Of a stretch of DNA of 64,000 bases, positions 24,511 through 33,001 are shown piece by piece (position 1 is the first letter of the stretch; the number at the start of each line of letters is the position of its first letter). The DNA lies in the NCBI RefSeq assembly GCF_000758705.1, contig NZ_CP009287.1, positions 1 to 64,000 on the forward strand, in the 5' to 3' direction. This DNA is from Paenibacillus graminis (lineage in GTDB: Bacteria; Bacillota; Bacilli; Paenibacillales; Paenibacillaceae). The position numbers were made by a program, and so were the translations under genes. The notes under the pieces were generated by a model. That model did no database searches. It saw only the letters and a list, made by a program, of their open reading frames with translations, and had not been told where the DNA came from.

Positions 24511-25284
24511 ATGATGAATTCTTATAACGATGGCCCAGTTCCGCTGCATCCTGCCGAGCGGGTGGACGATTTATTGACGCATGATTTGCGGATTATCCAA
24601 AGCGACGAGGTATTCAGCTTTTCAATGGATGCTGTATTGCTTGCACGCTTCGCCAGTGTTCCACCTCGGGGCAGAGTACTTGATTTATGTACAGGCAACG
24701 GCGTGATCCCAATGCTGCTGACCACACGGACCAAGGCTTCTATAGAAGGTATCGAAATCCAGCCCCGTCTGGCGGATATGGCCCGCCGAAGCGTATTAAT
24801 GAATAACCTTACGGAACGGGTAACCATCCATGAGGGGGATTTGCGTGAGCTGCACCTTACAGCAGGATACGGTGTATACGATGCCATATCCGTCAATCCT
24901 CCTTACATGCCGCTGAACGGAAGCGATCTTAAGCTGAATAGCCATCAGGCTATGGCCCGCCATGAGCTGGGCTGTACCCTGGAGGAAGTGATTCAGGCCT
25001 GTGTCCGGCTGGTCCGTACTGGCGGCAAGGTAAGTATGGTCCACAAACCACAGCGTCTGGTGGATATCATCAGTCTAATGAGACAATATAGACTTGAACC
25101 CAAGCTGATCCGTTTTGTTCATCCGCGTGCCCATTTGGAGGCCAATATGGTGTTGATTGAAGCTGCCCGTGACGGCAAGCCTGAAGCGCGTTTGCAGCCC
25201 CCGCTGATCGTATATAATGAGGACAATCAATATTGTCCGGAAATTCTGGATATCTACTATGGAGCTAAAGAGGGTAAATTATGA
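24511..25284 (+). CDS. tRNA1(Val) (adenine-N6)-methyltransferase-like YabB/TrmN6
   Basis: A 257-residue SAM-dependent methyltransferase. VLDLCTGNGVIPMLL is the SAM-binding motif I, and NPPY (SVNPPYMPLNG) is the N6-adenine/glutamine methyltransferase catalytic motif. The family is annotated as TrmN6-like, acting on tRNA; the target here is inferred. The ATG at 24511 follows AAGAAGGAG. It overlaps rsmI by four bases (ATGA), so the two are translationally coupled. B. subtilis has a small GIY-YIG gene (yazA) in between, which is missing here. Confidence 0.9.
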   Translation: MMNSYNDGPVPLHPAERVDDLLTHDLRIIQSDEVFSFSMDAVLLARFASVPPRGRVLDLCTGNGVIPMLLTTRTKASIEGIEIQPRLADMARRSVLMNNLTERVTIHEGDLRELHLTAGYGVYDAISVNPPYMPLNGSDLKLNSHQAMARHELGCTLEEVIQACVRLVRTGGKVSMVHKPQRLVDIISLMRQYRLEPKLIRFVHPRAHLEANMVLIEAARDGKPEARLQPPLIVYNEDNQYCPEILDIYYGAKEGKL

Positions 25285-26177
25285 CAATCTTGTGTCAAAG
25301 CAGCTTTCAAAATAAGAATCAGCAAGCAGGAACTGGCTCATTGTATCTGGTGGGGACCCCCATTGGCAATTTGGAGGATATGACCTACCGCGCTGTCCGT
25401 ACCTTGCAGGAATGTGAGATTATTGCCGCCGAGGATACGCGGATGACCCGCAAATTACTCAGTCACTTTGAAATCACACCATCGATGCTGTTCAGCTATC
25501 ATGAGCATAACAAGGCCGCGAGCGGGCCCGAACTGATACGCTATATAATAGAAGGTAAAAATTTGGCACTCGTCAGCGATGCCGGCCTGCCGGCCATTTC
25601 TGACCCTGGAGCCGACCTCGTGGCGCTAGCGGTCAGCCACGGCATTCCCGTGATTCCGATCCCTGGAGCCAACGCAGCATTGTCTGCTTTGATTGCTTCC
25701 GGTTTGCCCACAACCAGCTTCACTTTCATTGGTTTTCTGCCCAGGGAGCGTAAAGATATCCGTAGTGTGCTGTCAGGTCTTCGTTCCGCGCAAGGGACCT
25801 TATTGTTCTATGAATCACCGCACCGCGTGTCTAAAACATTAGCCCACCTGCAGGAGGCATTCGGCAACCGTCGGATTGTACTCGCCCGTGAGCTGACTAA
25901 GCGTTATGAGGAATTTCTTCGCGGCACTATTGAGGAGTGCCTGGTCTGGCTGTCGGAGCATCCACCGCTGGGGGAGTATGTGATCGTGCTGGAGGGTGAA
26001 AGCAAGGAGGAGGCTGAGCTTGCTGAATCCTCATGGTGGCGTGAACTGAGTATCGAGGAGCATGTAACCCACTATGAAACTTCCGGGCTGGCCCGTAAGG
26101 ACGCTATGAAAAAAGCTGCGTCGGATCGCGGCTTGGCCAAACGTGATATTTATAATGCTCTTCTGGAGAAGGAATAA
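25281..26177 (+). CDS. rsmI: 16S rRNA 2'-O-ribose C1402 methyltransferase
   Basis: RsmI methylates the ribose of C1402 in the 16S decoding centre. The 298-residue protein is of the tetrapyrrole methylase fold with the signature GTPIGNLEDMTYRA, then AAEDTRMTRKLL, ALVSDAGLPAISDPGADLV and FIGFLPR. The start ATG overlaps the previous stop. The C-terminal part (about 240-298) is charged and helical, as in the family. It ends the tmk-rsmI block; a 600-base gene-free region follows. Confidence 0.95.
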   Translation: MTILCQSSFQNKNQQAGTGSLYLVGTPIGNLEDMTYRAVRTLQECEIIAAEDTRMTRKLLSHFEITPSMLFSYHEHNKAASGPELIRYIIEGKNLALVSDAGLPAISDPGADLVALAVSHGIPVIPIPGANAALSALIASGLPTTSFTFIGFLPRERKDIRSVLSGLRSAQGTLLFYESPHRVSKTLAHLQEAFGNRRIVLARELTKRYEEFLRGTIEECLVWLSEHPPLGEYVIVLEGESKEEAELAESSWWRELSIEEHVTHYETSGLARKDAMKKAASDRGLAKRDIYNALLEKE

Positions 26178-26781
26178 GCAACATATTCAAGAGATAACTG
26201 CACATTATACATTTGCTTCGACTTCTATCTGGTATGAAATAACTGTATAGAATGCAGATATCCAAATCTACCAATGCTAAGTGGGTTGAGCCCAGTGTGA
26301 CTTGTTACGCGTAGTCAAGCGATTCCCAACGGGAGAGCGCTCCAATGCACCTGAAACCGCTCACCCGCCAGTAACCAGCGAGCACCAACGTCACAGGAAA
26401 GTGCTGCTGTAGAGCGATTCACGCAGGTAGAGCGGCTTCTGCGCCCCTCGTTGCCCGTGAGCGCCTTGCGCAGCTGCCATAGAAGCGCGAAGCCTATGGC
26501 GGAACCCTTCTCATGACAAGGCCCCGAGGGCTTGCCCGAAAAAGGGCCGGTCCTCCGCCAACCGCTGCTTCCTTACGCGCATCCCCACAGTTAGACAAGC
26601 TTCCGGGTGTCCAGAGGGCGGGAGCCCTTGGGGCCCTCCCTGTAGGGAGGGTTTGGGAGGGGAAAAACCTTGGGAGGGTAAAAACGCATAAAAAATACCC
26701 CCCGCAAACACGGGAGGCCAAGGAGATATAAAAAAGGTTAGAATTAACAATTGGATTAGTTCCTATTATAACCGATTTGTT
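26178..26781. other. GC-rich gene-free block with hairpin and G-quadruplex motif
   Basis: About 600 bases without a credible gene. From 26280 the sequence is GC-rich and unlike the flanking intergenic DNA. CCCTCCC (26634-26640), TGTA and GGGAGGG (26645-26651) form a perfect hairpin. The right arm is also the start of GGGAGGGTTTGGGAGGGG (26645-26662), four G-runs fitting the canonical G-quadruplex pattern, with another GGGAGGG at 26672-26678. The two structures are mutually exclusive. Reading frames here lack ribosome sites and plausible composition. It may be a dispersed repeat or a structured RNA; I cannot tell. Confidence 0.55.
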
Positions 26782-27036
26782 TTAATTTGTCACAGGGGTA
26801 GGGATGGCAGAAATACAATCGTGACAAACAATTTTTCCTTTGAAGTAGGTTACATTCTCAGCATTGCCGCAGAAGATGCAAGCAGGCTCGTATTTTTTCA
26901 GCATGATCCGCTCACCGTCCACGTAAATTTCGAGCGCATCTTTTTCTCCAATGCCCAGTGTGCGGCGCAATTCGATTGGAATAACAACCCGTCCTAGCTC
27001 GTCGACTTTTCTTACAATTCCTGTTGATTTCATCAT
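26782..27036 (-). CDS. abrB: Transition-state regulator AbrB, with a CxxC/CxxC tail
   Basis: An 84-residue swapped-hairpin DNA-binding protein; residues 3-50 (KSTGIVRKVDELGRVVIPIE... YVDGERIMLKKYEP) are nearly identical to B. subtilis AbrB, which represses stationary-phase genes during growth. The C-terminal third differs: it carries CIFC (53-56) and CHDC (71-74), a likely zinc-binding pair, in place of the usual multimerisation tail. The start (complement of 27034-27036) follows GAGAGGAG. Its promoter contains conserved Spo0A boxes. Here it lies on the - strand, divergent from an HD-domain gene. Confidence 0.92.
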   Translation of the reverse strand: MMKSTGIVRKVDELGRVVIPIELRRTLGIGEKDALEIYVDGERIMLKKYEPACIFCGNAENVTYFKGKIVCHDCISAIPTPVTN

Positions 27037-27066
27037 TTCAATCGTTGCTCCTCTCAATGTTCAAAA

Positions 27067-27134
27067 GCGTCATTATTCGACATTGTTCACCGTTTTATGA
27101 TACTTATAATACCAACCATTCCCAAAACAGTCAA
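27067..27134 (-). promoter_or_regulatory. abrB promoter with tandem Spo0A boxes
   Basis: Reading the - strand, TTGACT (complement of 27129-27134), 17 bases, TATTAT (27106-27111) form a SigA promoter. Just downstream are TGTCGAA (complement of 27076-27082), a perfect 0A box, and TGACGC (27067-27072), a half-matching second box. TGTCGAATAATGACG is the arrangement known from the B. subtilis abrB promoter, where Spo0A-P represses transcription. Confidence 0.82.
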
Positions 27135-27230
27135 CCTTTTTTGTGGTTAATTTTAAGGGGATTTTGAAAAAAAACTTTTGTACCGCTTATAATCAACTCA
27201 AATGACAAGAAAAAGGCCTGAAAAGGAATT

Positions 27231-27292
27231 TGTCGATTTGTAAATCGTTAAAACGCCATCATTCGACAAAGTACGACAATATATACTATTAT
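27231..27292 (+). promoter_or_regulatory. Possible Spo0A-controlled promoter of the HD-domain gene
   Basis: TCGACA (27263-27268), 18 bases, TATTAT (27287-27292) is a plausible SigA promoter. The -35 overlaps a perfect Spo0A box TTCGACA (27262-27268), and TGTCGAT (27231-27237) is a one-mismatch copy. A box on the -35 suggests repression by Spo0A-P; this is inference. Confidence 0.45.
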
Positions 27293-27343
27293 AACCGTTA
27301 TTTCAACCGATTCCTAATCCTAAAATTTGAAGGAGTTGATTTT

Positions 27344-28627
27344 ATGAAGCAGCTGCTGACAGAAGAAAAGGTTTTTAAAGACCCGGTTCACAATTATATT
27401 CATGTCCAGGACACCATGATCTGGCGATTAATCAATACCATGGAATTTCAGCGTCTGCGGCGGATCCGCCAGCTCGGCACTTCTTATCTGACTTTTCATG
27501 GAGCGGAGCACAGCCGTTTTTCCCATTCATTGGGTGTCTATGAAATTACGCGGAGAATCATCTCCCAATTTGAACGCAGCGGTTATAAGGATTGGATGCC
27601 GGAGGAAAGTCTGCTGACTTTATGTGCAGCGCTCCTGCATGATTTGGGGCATGGCCCCTTCTCCCATTCTATAGAAGAAGCTTTTGAAATGAATCATGAG
27701 GACTGGACCTGCAGAATCATACAGGAGAACACGGAAATTACAGCAATTTTACGCGAAGTAGGCGAGGATTTCCCTCAAAAGGTTGCATCTGTGATTGCCA
27801 AAACGTATGAACATGAGATCGTTGTCAACCTGGTGTCAGGCCCTCTGGATGCAGATCGTATGGATTATTTGCTGCGGGATGCGTATTATACTGGGGTGAA
27901 CTATGGGACGATCGATATTGACCGTATTCTGAGAATGCTGCGACCCTATAATGGCCGTGTTGTCGTAAAAGAATCGGGTATGCACGCCATTGAGGATTAC
28001 TTGATGTCACGTTACCAGATGTATTGGCAGGTTTATTTCCATCCCGTTACGCGCAGCTCGGAAATTATTTTAAGGCAGATTTTCCGGAGGGCGAAAGAGC
28101 TTTTCCAGGAGGGGTACTCTTTCCGGTTTATGATCAATCCGCTCAGCGATTTATTCGGTGGAGAGATTAATGTAGAACAATATTTACTCCTGGACGAGGC
28201 TTTGGTTCAGACAGCCTTTATGCAGTGGACGCTGGAAGACGATAACATACTGGCTAACTTATGCAGCCGTTTTATTCATCGTAAACTGTATAAATATGTG
28301 GAGATGGACCATCTTGATTCAGAGACCATTGACGAAATCCGCCGCAGTTTTGCCGGTGCCGGACTGCATCCGGATTATGACCTGGAAATCGATTATCCGA
28401 CAGATCTGCCTTACGATGTTTTCCGTCCGGGAGAGGGGTTTGACAGCAAGCAGATTTTGCTGCTTGACCGCCATGACAAGCTGCGTGAAATCTCTGAGGT
28501 ATCTGATATAGTGCGCTCGATCAGCGGCATCCACCGGGGCAGGTATCACCTGTATTTTCCGCAGGATAAGCTGCAGGAGGCACTGACCCGGCTTCCTGGT
28601 TCCATTGGCGAGATCTTTGCAAAATAA
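27344..28627 (+). CDS. HD-domain phosphohydrolase (YwfO/dNTPase-like)
   Basis: A 427-residue HD superfamily protein: VFKDPVHNYIHVQ at the N-terminus, H...HD metal site in EHSRFSHSLGVYEITRR and AALLHDLGHGPFSHSIEEAF, and a distal Asp in GPLDADRMDYLLRDAYYTG. This is the SAMHD1/YwfO-like layout; dNTP triphosphohydrolase or related nucleotidase activity is likely but unproven. The ATG at 27344 follows GAAGGAG; in-frame starts further upstream lie in the promoter region. It occupies the place where B. subtilis has metS between abrB and yabD. Confidence 0.87.
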   Translation: MKQLLTEEKVFKDPVHNYIHVQDTMIWRLINTMEFQRLRRIRQLGTSYLTFHGAEHSRFSHSLGVYEITRRIISQFERSGYKDWMPEESLLTLCAALLHDLGHGPFSHSIEEAFEMNHEDWTCRIIQENTEITAILREVGEDFPQKVASVIAKTYEHEIVVNLVSGPLDADRMDYLLRDAYYTGVNYGTIDIDRILRMLRPYNGRVVVKESGMHAIEDYLMSRYQMYWQVYFHPVTRSSEIILRQIFRRAKELFQEGYSFRFMINPLSDLFGGEINVEQYLLLDEALVQTAFMQWTLEDDNILANLCSRFIHRKLYKYVEMDHLDSETIDEIRRSFAGAGLHPDYDLEIDYPTDLPYDVFRPGEGFDSKQILLLDRHDKLREISEVSDIVRSISGIHRGRYHLYFPQDKLQEALTRLPGSIGEIFAK

Positions 28628-28681
28628 TACAAAAATTTCTGGAATTCATCATAGAAATCAATCCTGAAAGGATGGTATTGC

Positions 28682-29452
28682 ATGCGCTTATTCGACACAC
28701 ATACTCATCTGGATGCCCCACAATTCGACGACGATCGTGAGGAGGTCATTGCCCGCGCGTTAGAGGCTGGAGTCACCAAGATGATTAACATTGGATTTAA
28801 CCGGGATACGATTCCAACGACAATGAAATTGGCAGAGACTTATGATTATATTTATGCAGCTGTCGGCTGGCATCCCGTAGACGCTATTGACATGAAAGAG
28901 GGGGATATGGACTGGATCGCTTCCCTGTGCAGCCATAAAAAGGTGGTGGCCATTGGAGAAATCGGACTGGATTATTATTGGGATACATCCCCAAAAGAGG
29001 TACAGCACGAGGTATTCCGCAAACAGATCGGTTTGGCCCGTGAACTAAAAATGCCTATCTGTATTCATAATCGGGATGCCCACGAGGATGTAATCCGGAT
29101 ATTGCGTGAAGAGAAGGCGAATGAAATCGGCGGTGTGATGCACTCCTTCTCCGGCAGCTGGGAAACGGCCAAAATGTGTCTTGATTTGGGCTTTCATTTG
29201 TCCTTCGGGGGACCTGTAACTTTTAAGAATGCGAGGGTGCCAAAAGAGGTGCTCGCTCAGACTCCAATGGACCGGCTTTTGATCGAAACTGACTCCCCAT
29301 ATTTGACGCCGCACCCCTTCCGCGGGAAGCGAAATGAGAGTGCTTATGTGAAGCTTGTGGCTGAGGCTGCTGCGGAAATAAAAGGGATTGATTTACAGGA
29401 ATTAGCTGAAATTACGTATGCGAACGCCCTGGAACGATTTGGAATTGTCTGA
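28682..29452 (+). CDS. TatD family metal-dependent hydrolase (YabD)
   Basis: A 256-residue TIM-barrel hydrolase with the metal-binding signature FDTHTHLD at the N-terminus, GEIGLDYYWD, HNRDAHEDV, MHSFSGSWE and the C-terminal LLIETDSPYLTPHPFRGKRNE. TatD proteins are deoxyribonucleases or related hydrolases, with roles proposed in DNA repair or D-aminoacyl-tRNA handling. The ATG at 28682 follows AAAGGATGG. Same position as B. subtilis yabD, before the yabE-rnmV-ksgA group. Confidence 0.93.
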   Translation: MRLFDTHTHLDAPQFDDDREEVIARALEAGVTKMINIGFNRDTIPTTMKLAETYDYIYAAVGWHPVDAIDMKEGDMDWIASLCSHKKVVAIGEIGLDYYWDTSPKEVQHEVFRKQIGLARELKMPICIHNRDAHEDVIRILREEKANEIGGVMHSFSGSWETAKMCLDLGFHLSFGGPVTFKNARVPKEVLAQTPMDRLLIETDSPYLTPHPFRGKRNESAYVKLVAEAAAEIKGIDLQELAEITYANALERFGIV

Positions 29453-29574
29453 AAACGGGAGAAAATGCGGTGAAAAAAGAAGTATAGCCGATATATTAAA
29501 CTTTTTTAACATAAAAACAGCTGATTATTACAATATTTTAATCATTTTTTTGCGTAAACGTGGTTGAATGCTCC

Positions 29575-29604
29575 TTTACAACATGCATCAAAACAGGATA
29601 TCAT
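29575..29604 (+). promoter_or_regulatory. Promoter ahead of the c-di-AMP riboswitch
   Basis: TTTACA (29575-29580), an 18-base spacer and TATCAT (29599-29604), each half one mismatch from the SigA consensus, about 45 bases before the riboswitch core. Confidence 0.55.
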
Positions 29605-29652
29605 CTTTTCAGTGAAGTGAGCTGTTGTTACTGTGACAGTCACCAAATTCAT

Positions 29653-29952
29653 GGATCGTCTCGCTGAGTCTCCGTATGGAGAACGGGGGAACCAATGATG
29701 CTCTGCCGCATAGTGCACACAGAAATGCCGCAGACGTTATTTGATTTCTTTACGTGGTCTTTGGGGTGAATTTGAGGGCAACCGCCGTGAGCGGGTGACC
29801 TGAGATAGGGCGTCTCTCTTATGCCCGAACCCGACAGCTAACCCCGTAAGCGCAAGTAAGAGAGGAAACCTCGTGCATAAACATTCCCGCGTATTCTGAC
29901 ACCCGGAGAGCCACGAAAGAGTCCTCTGTGAACTCTTTTCGGGCTTTTTTTG
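29653..29952 (+). promoter_or_regulatory. ydaO-type cyclic di-AMP riboswitch with terminator
   Basis: The aptamer (about 29653-29866) shows conserved ydaO/yuaA blocks: CGCTGAGTCTCCG, GGGGGAACCAAT, GGGGTGAATTTGAGGGC, TATGCCCGAACCCGACAGCT and AACCCCGTAAGCG. A long variable arm lies between the second and third blocks. The expression platform is an intrinsic terminator, AGCCACGAAAGAGT (29909-29922) with ACTCTTTTCGGGCT (29932-29945) and a T run. In this class c-di-AMP binding favours termination, lowering expression of the downstream cell-wall gene. About 200 bases separate the terminator from the start codon. Confidence 0.92.
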
Positions 29953-30157
29953 TTTTTGAATAATGCGGATGTTCCCGGCATACTGTTATATAACAGGTAT
30001 CTGGAGTAGCTATGCCGAGCAGGCGATCCATGAGCAGGAAACGCTAAAGCAATGCGGGCGTATCCTGTGCAATCTCAAACCTAGTTTCGTCAGAAGTGAT
30101 GAAGTCACCTTTGTTATACAACTTGGACGACGGGGCTATGTAAGGAGGATGGAGAGA

Positions 30158-31318
30158 GTGGGCGTATTCCAACCAGAAGTATCCCATGATTCGCAATCAT
30201 CCAGCAGGTCTTTCGCATTTCGGTGGAAGCAAGTGAATTCTCGCGTACTTTCGCTTGCAGGCGCGGCCTCAATTGTTATCGCGCTGGTAATTCTGCTGTA
30301 CGTACACGGTCAAAGCATTAAAGAAATAACTTTAGTAATAGACGGGAAGGTACAAACGCTTGAGACGCGGGATGCGCTGCTCGGCGATGTGCTGGCCAAG
30401 GAACAAATTTCGCTGCAGCCGCATGATGCTTTATCTATTGGCCTTAGTGATGAAATAAAGGACGGAGACCGTGTCGTCATCAACCGTGCGCAGGCGATTA
30501 AGATCACTACGGATGGGACCACCAAAACGTTGTACACGACCGAAGATACAATCGGTCAGGCGATTGACAAACTGGGCATTGGCCTGGAAAGCTATGACAA
30601 GATTTACCCTTCGCTAGGCACCGCAGTTTCTGCAGACATGGAAGTCAAAATTGTTCGGGTTAACAAGCAAGTGGTACAGCGGACAACAGCTTTGCCTTTC
30701 CGAGTCATTAAAACCGCAGACCCCTCCCTGACCAAGGGAACGGTGAGAGTTGCACAAGCGGGCAAACCGGGCGTAATGATCCAGCACATCGAGAAAATCT
30801 ACCGAGATGGCGAGCTGGCATCCATGCGTATGGTCGGCAAGGAAGTACAGGCGGTCACCAAAGACAAAATCATTGCCATTGGTACCAAACCGCTTCCCAA
30901 AGCTGTTGTAGCCACTACCGTAACTTCTAAATCAACAACAACTTCTAAAACATCCAAAGTGAGCGCAAAAAGCAACAATGTTGCCAGTAAAGCAGGCGTA
31001 GATTTTGAGTACAAGAAAATTATCAGAAATGTATCCATGACGGCCTATTCATCGGAAGAGCCTGGTATTGGCAACCGTACGGCTTCCGGCACACGCGTAA
31101 CGGAAGGCCGGACCATTGCTGTGGATCCGAGCGTAATCCCTATCGGCTGGTGGGTGTACATTGAGGGACTTGGGTTTCGCCGTGCAGAGGATACCGGCGG
31201 TGCCATTAAAGGCAACAAGGTGGATGTGTATTATGATTCACTGAGCCATGCCCGTAACTTTGGCCGGAAATCACGCACGATCTATGTGATAGGGCCTGTG
31301 AAGCCAGAACTGAACTAA
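30158..31318 (+). CDS. YabE-like cell-wall protein (DUF348, G5 and 3D domains)
   Basis: A 386-residue secreted or membrane-anchored protein: an N-terminal hydrophobic segment (LSLAGAASIVIALVILLYV), two DUF348 repeats (ITLVIDGKVQTLETRDALL and IKITTDGTTKTLYTTEDTI), a G5-type segment, a Ser/Thr/Lys-rich linker and a C-terminal 3D domain with the Asp residues of VDPSVIPIGWWVYIEG, AEDTGGAIKG and VDVYYDS. The family is related to resuscitation-promoting factors and is expected to cleave peptidoglycan. GTG at 30158 is chosen because TAAGGAGG (30141-30148) is nine bases upstream; ATG at 30149 is too close. It is controlled by the riboswitch in front. Confidence 0.9.
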   Translation: MGVFQPEVSHDSQSSSRSFAFRWKQVNSRVLSLAGAASIVIALVILLYVHGQSIKEITLVIDGKVQTLETRDALLGDVLAKEQISLQPHDALSIGLSDEIKDGDRVVINRAQAIKITTDGTTKTLYTTEDTIGQAIDKLGIGLESYDKIYPSLGTAVSADMEVKIVRVNKQVVQRTTALPFRVIKTADPSLTKGTVRVAQAGKPGVMIQHIEKIYRDGELASMRMVGKEVQAVTKDKIIAIGTKPLPKAVVATTVTSKSTTTSKTSKVSAKSNNVASKAGVDFEYKKIIRNVSMTAYSSEEPGIGNRTASGTRVTEGRTIAVDPSVIPIGWWVYIEGLGFRRAEDTGGAIKGNKVDVYYDSLSHARNFGRKSRTIYVIGPVKPELN

Positions 31319-31439
31319 GTGGCAGATACTTTGCAAATTAGCGGTTTATAGGATATAGTGAGGGTAGCACTTAAGGAATTCTCAGGAATCTGAACGTGAA
31401 ATTACAGAGCTGCCGCTCATCACTTATACATTCTTTAGC

Positions 31440-31472
31440 CAAAAGGAAGGGGAGCGAATCCTCTTCTTTTTG
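31440..31472 (+). terminator. yabE terminator
   Basis: AAAAGGAAGGGGA (31441-31453) pairs with TCCTCTTCTTTT (31459-31470) with one bulge, then a T run. It lies 27 bases before the rnmV start, so some read-through is likely. Confidence 0.7.
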
Positions 31473-31498
31473 CGTTGCAGAGTAAGGAGTACAAAAAA

Positions 31499-32050
31499 AT
31501 GATCAAAGAATTAATCGTTGTGGAAGGCAAAAGCGACACCGTTGCCATAAAACGGGCTGTTGAGGCCGATACTATCGAGACCGGCGGATCGGCAGTCGAC
31601 CGCAAAGTCATCGCCAAGATAGCGCTCGCTATGGAACGCAGAGGGGTCATTATACTTACTGATCCTGACCATGCCGGTGAACGGATCCGGAAGATCGTCT
31701 CTTCCAAGGTGCCGGGCTGCAAGCATGCGTTTATCCCCGAGAAGGATGCTACCCGAAAAGGGGATATTGGTGTGGAAAATGCCTCACCGGAGGCAATCCG
31801 CCATGCGCTTAAGCATGTGCATACCTCTTTTGAGGGTGCACCGGCCCTGATTGGGTTAGAAGACCTTATGGCTGCAGGGATGATGGTGCATCCACGGGCA
31901 GCAGAACGGAGAATGGCGCTTGGCAATCTGCTCGGGATCGGCTACTGCAACGGCAAGCAATTATACAAGCGGCTGGCGATGTTCGGCATTACACGGGAGG
32001 AATTTTCGATTGCTCTCGCGCAAATTGATCAGGGAGGCATTACCTCATGA
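31499..32050 (+). CDS. rnmV: Ribonuclease M5
   Basis: RnmV trims the precursor of 5S rRNA in low-GC Gram-positives. The 183-residue protein is a Toprim enzyme: [18 protein letters not shown] holds the catalytic Glu, and [15 protein letters not shown] the DxD-type metal site. The ATG at 31499 follows AGTAAGGAGT. The stop codon overlaps the rsmA start (ATGA at 32047). The rRNA operon whose 5S product it would mature is in the same window. Confidence 0.95.
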   Translation: MIKELIVVEGKSDTVAIKRAVEADTIETGGSAVDRKVIAKIALAMERRGVIILTDPDHAGERIRKIVSSKVPGCKHAFIPEKDATRKGDIGVENASPEAIRHALKHVHTSFEGAPALIGLEDLMAAGMMVHPRAAERRMALGNLLGIGYCNGKQLYKRLAMFGITREEFSIALAQIDQGGITS

Positions 32051-32931
32051 GCGGCAACAACAATATCTCATCCCCGGCACGCACCAAGGAAATCATTCAG
32101 CGGTACGGGTTCTCATTCAAGAAAAGCCTGGGCCAGAACTTTCTGATTGACCAGAATATTCTGGATAAGATTGTGGATGCTGCAGGCCTGGATCAAGCTG
32201 CCGGTGCATTGGAGATTGGACCCGGCATTGGCGCTTTGACCGAAAGGCTGGCTGCTGCAGCCGGAGCAGTAACGGCAGTAGAGATCGACCGGAGGCTGAT
32301 TCCGATTCTGCGGGATGTTCTGGCGGCCTATCCGCATGTGAAAATTCGTAACGATGATGTGCTGAAGGTGAACCTGCGGGAACTGTTTGCCGAGGATTTT
32401 GCCGCAGTGGAGAGGGTCAGTGTAGTGGCCAATTTGCCTTATTATGTGACCACACCCATACTCATGAAGCTGCTGGAAGAGAAGCTGCCCCTGGATAACA
32501 TCGTTGTGATGATCCAGAAGGAGGTTGCTGAGCGTATGGCAGCTTCCCCGGGCGGCAAGGAATATGGCAGTCTCAGCATCGCCGTGCAGTACTACAGTGA
32601 GCCTGAATTGGTCTGTATCGTACCGCGTACGGTATTTATTCCACAGCCTAACGTGGAGTCGGCGGTTATCCGTCTTAAGGTGAGAGAGCGTCCGCCGGTA
32701 GAGGTTGCGGATGAAAAGCATTTCTTTGAGGTCGTGCAGGCTTCCTTCACCCAGCGGCGCAAGACGATTGCGAACAACCTCAAGGCACGGTTCTTTCCGG
32801 AAGAGGGACGCGAGCGGCTGGAGTCCCTGCTCGCTGAAGCCGAAATAGAGCCAAGCCGCCGCGGGGAAACACTAAGCCTGGCGGAGTACGCCCGGTTAAG
32901 CGCTGTGCTCCTTGCTGCCGGGATTGTTTAA
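32047..32931 (+). CDS. rsmA: 16S rRNA dimethyladenosine transferase
   Basis: RsmA (KsgA) dimethylates A1518 and A1519 in helix 45 of 16S rRNA. The 294-residue protein shows [19 protein letters not shown]-binding [15 protein letters not shown] and the catalytic [15 protein letters not shown]. It is translationally coupled to rnmV, pairing two rRNA maturation enzymes. Confidence 0.97.
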   Translation: MSGNNNISSPARTKEIIQRYGFSFKKSLGQNFLIDQNILDKIVDAAGLDQAAGALEIGPGIGALTERLAAAAGAVTAVEIDRRLIPILRDVLAAYPHVKIRNDDVLKVNLRELFAEDFAAVERVSVVANLPYYVTTPILMKLLEEKLPLDNIVVMIQKEVAERMAASPGGKEYGSLSIAVQYYSEPELVCIVPRTVFIPQPNVESAVIRLKVRERPPVEVADEKHFFEVVQASFTQRRKTIANNLKARFFPEEGRERLESLLAEAEIEPSRRGETLSLAEYARLSAVLLAAGIV

Positions 32932-32952
32932 GCCAAATCACCGCCGATTAAG

Positions 32953-32981
32953 AACCAACCGGGGCCTTTGCCCATACGATG
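32953..32981 (+). promoter_or_regulatory. Possible SigK promoter of yabG
   Basis: AACC (32953-32956), a 16-base spacer and CATACGATG (32973-32981) match the SigK pattern MACM-16-CATANNNTA except the last base. B. subtilis yabG is a SigK gene. Confidence 0.5.
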
Positions 32982-33001
32982 GGATAGAGGTGGTGTTTGA
33001 A

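Noticed and set aside
26494..26750. Overlapping frames on both strands in the GC-rich block
   Set aside because: Pro/Arg/Gly-rich composition follows from GC content; no ribosome sites.
29819..30031. A - strand frame over the riboswitch
   Set aside because: It lies on conserved aptamer and terminator sequence, which explains the region.
29963..30157. In-frame upstream extension of the YabE-like protein
   Set aside because: It begins right behind the riboswitch terminator without a ribosome site; a good site precedes GTG 30158.
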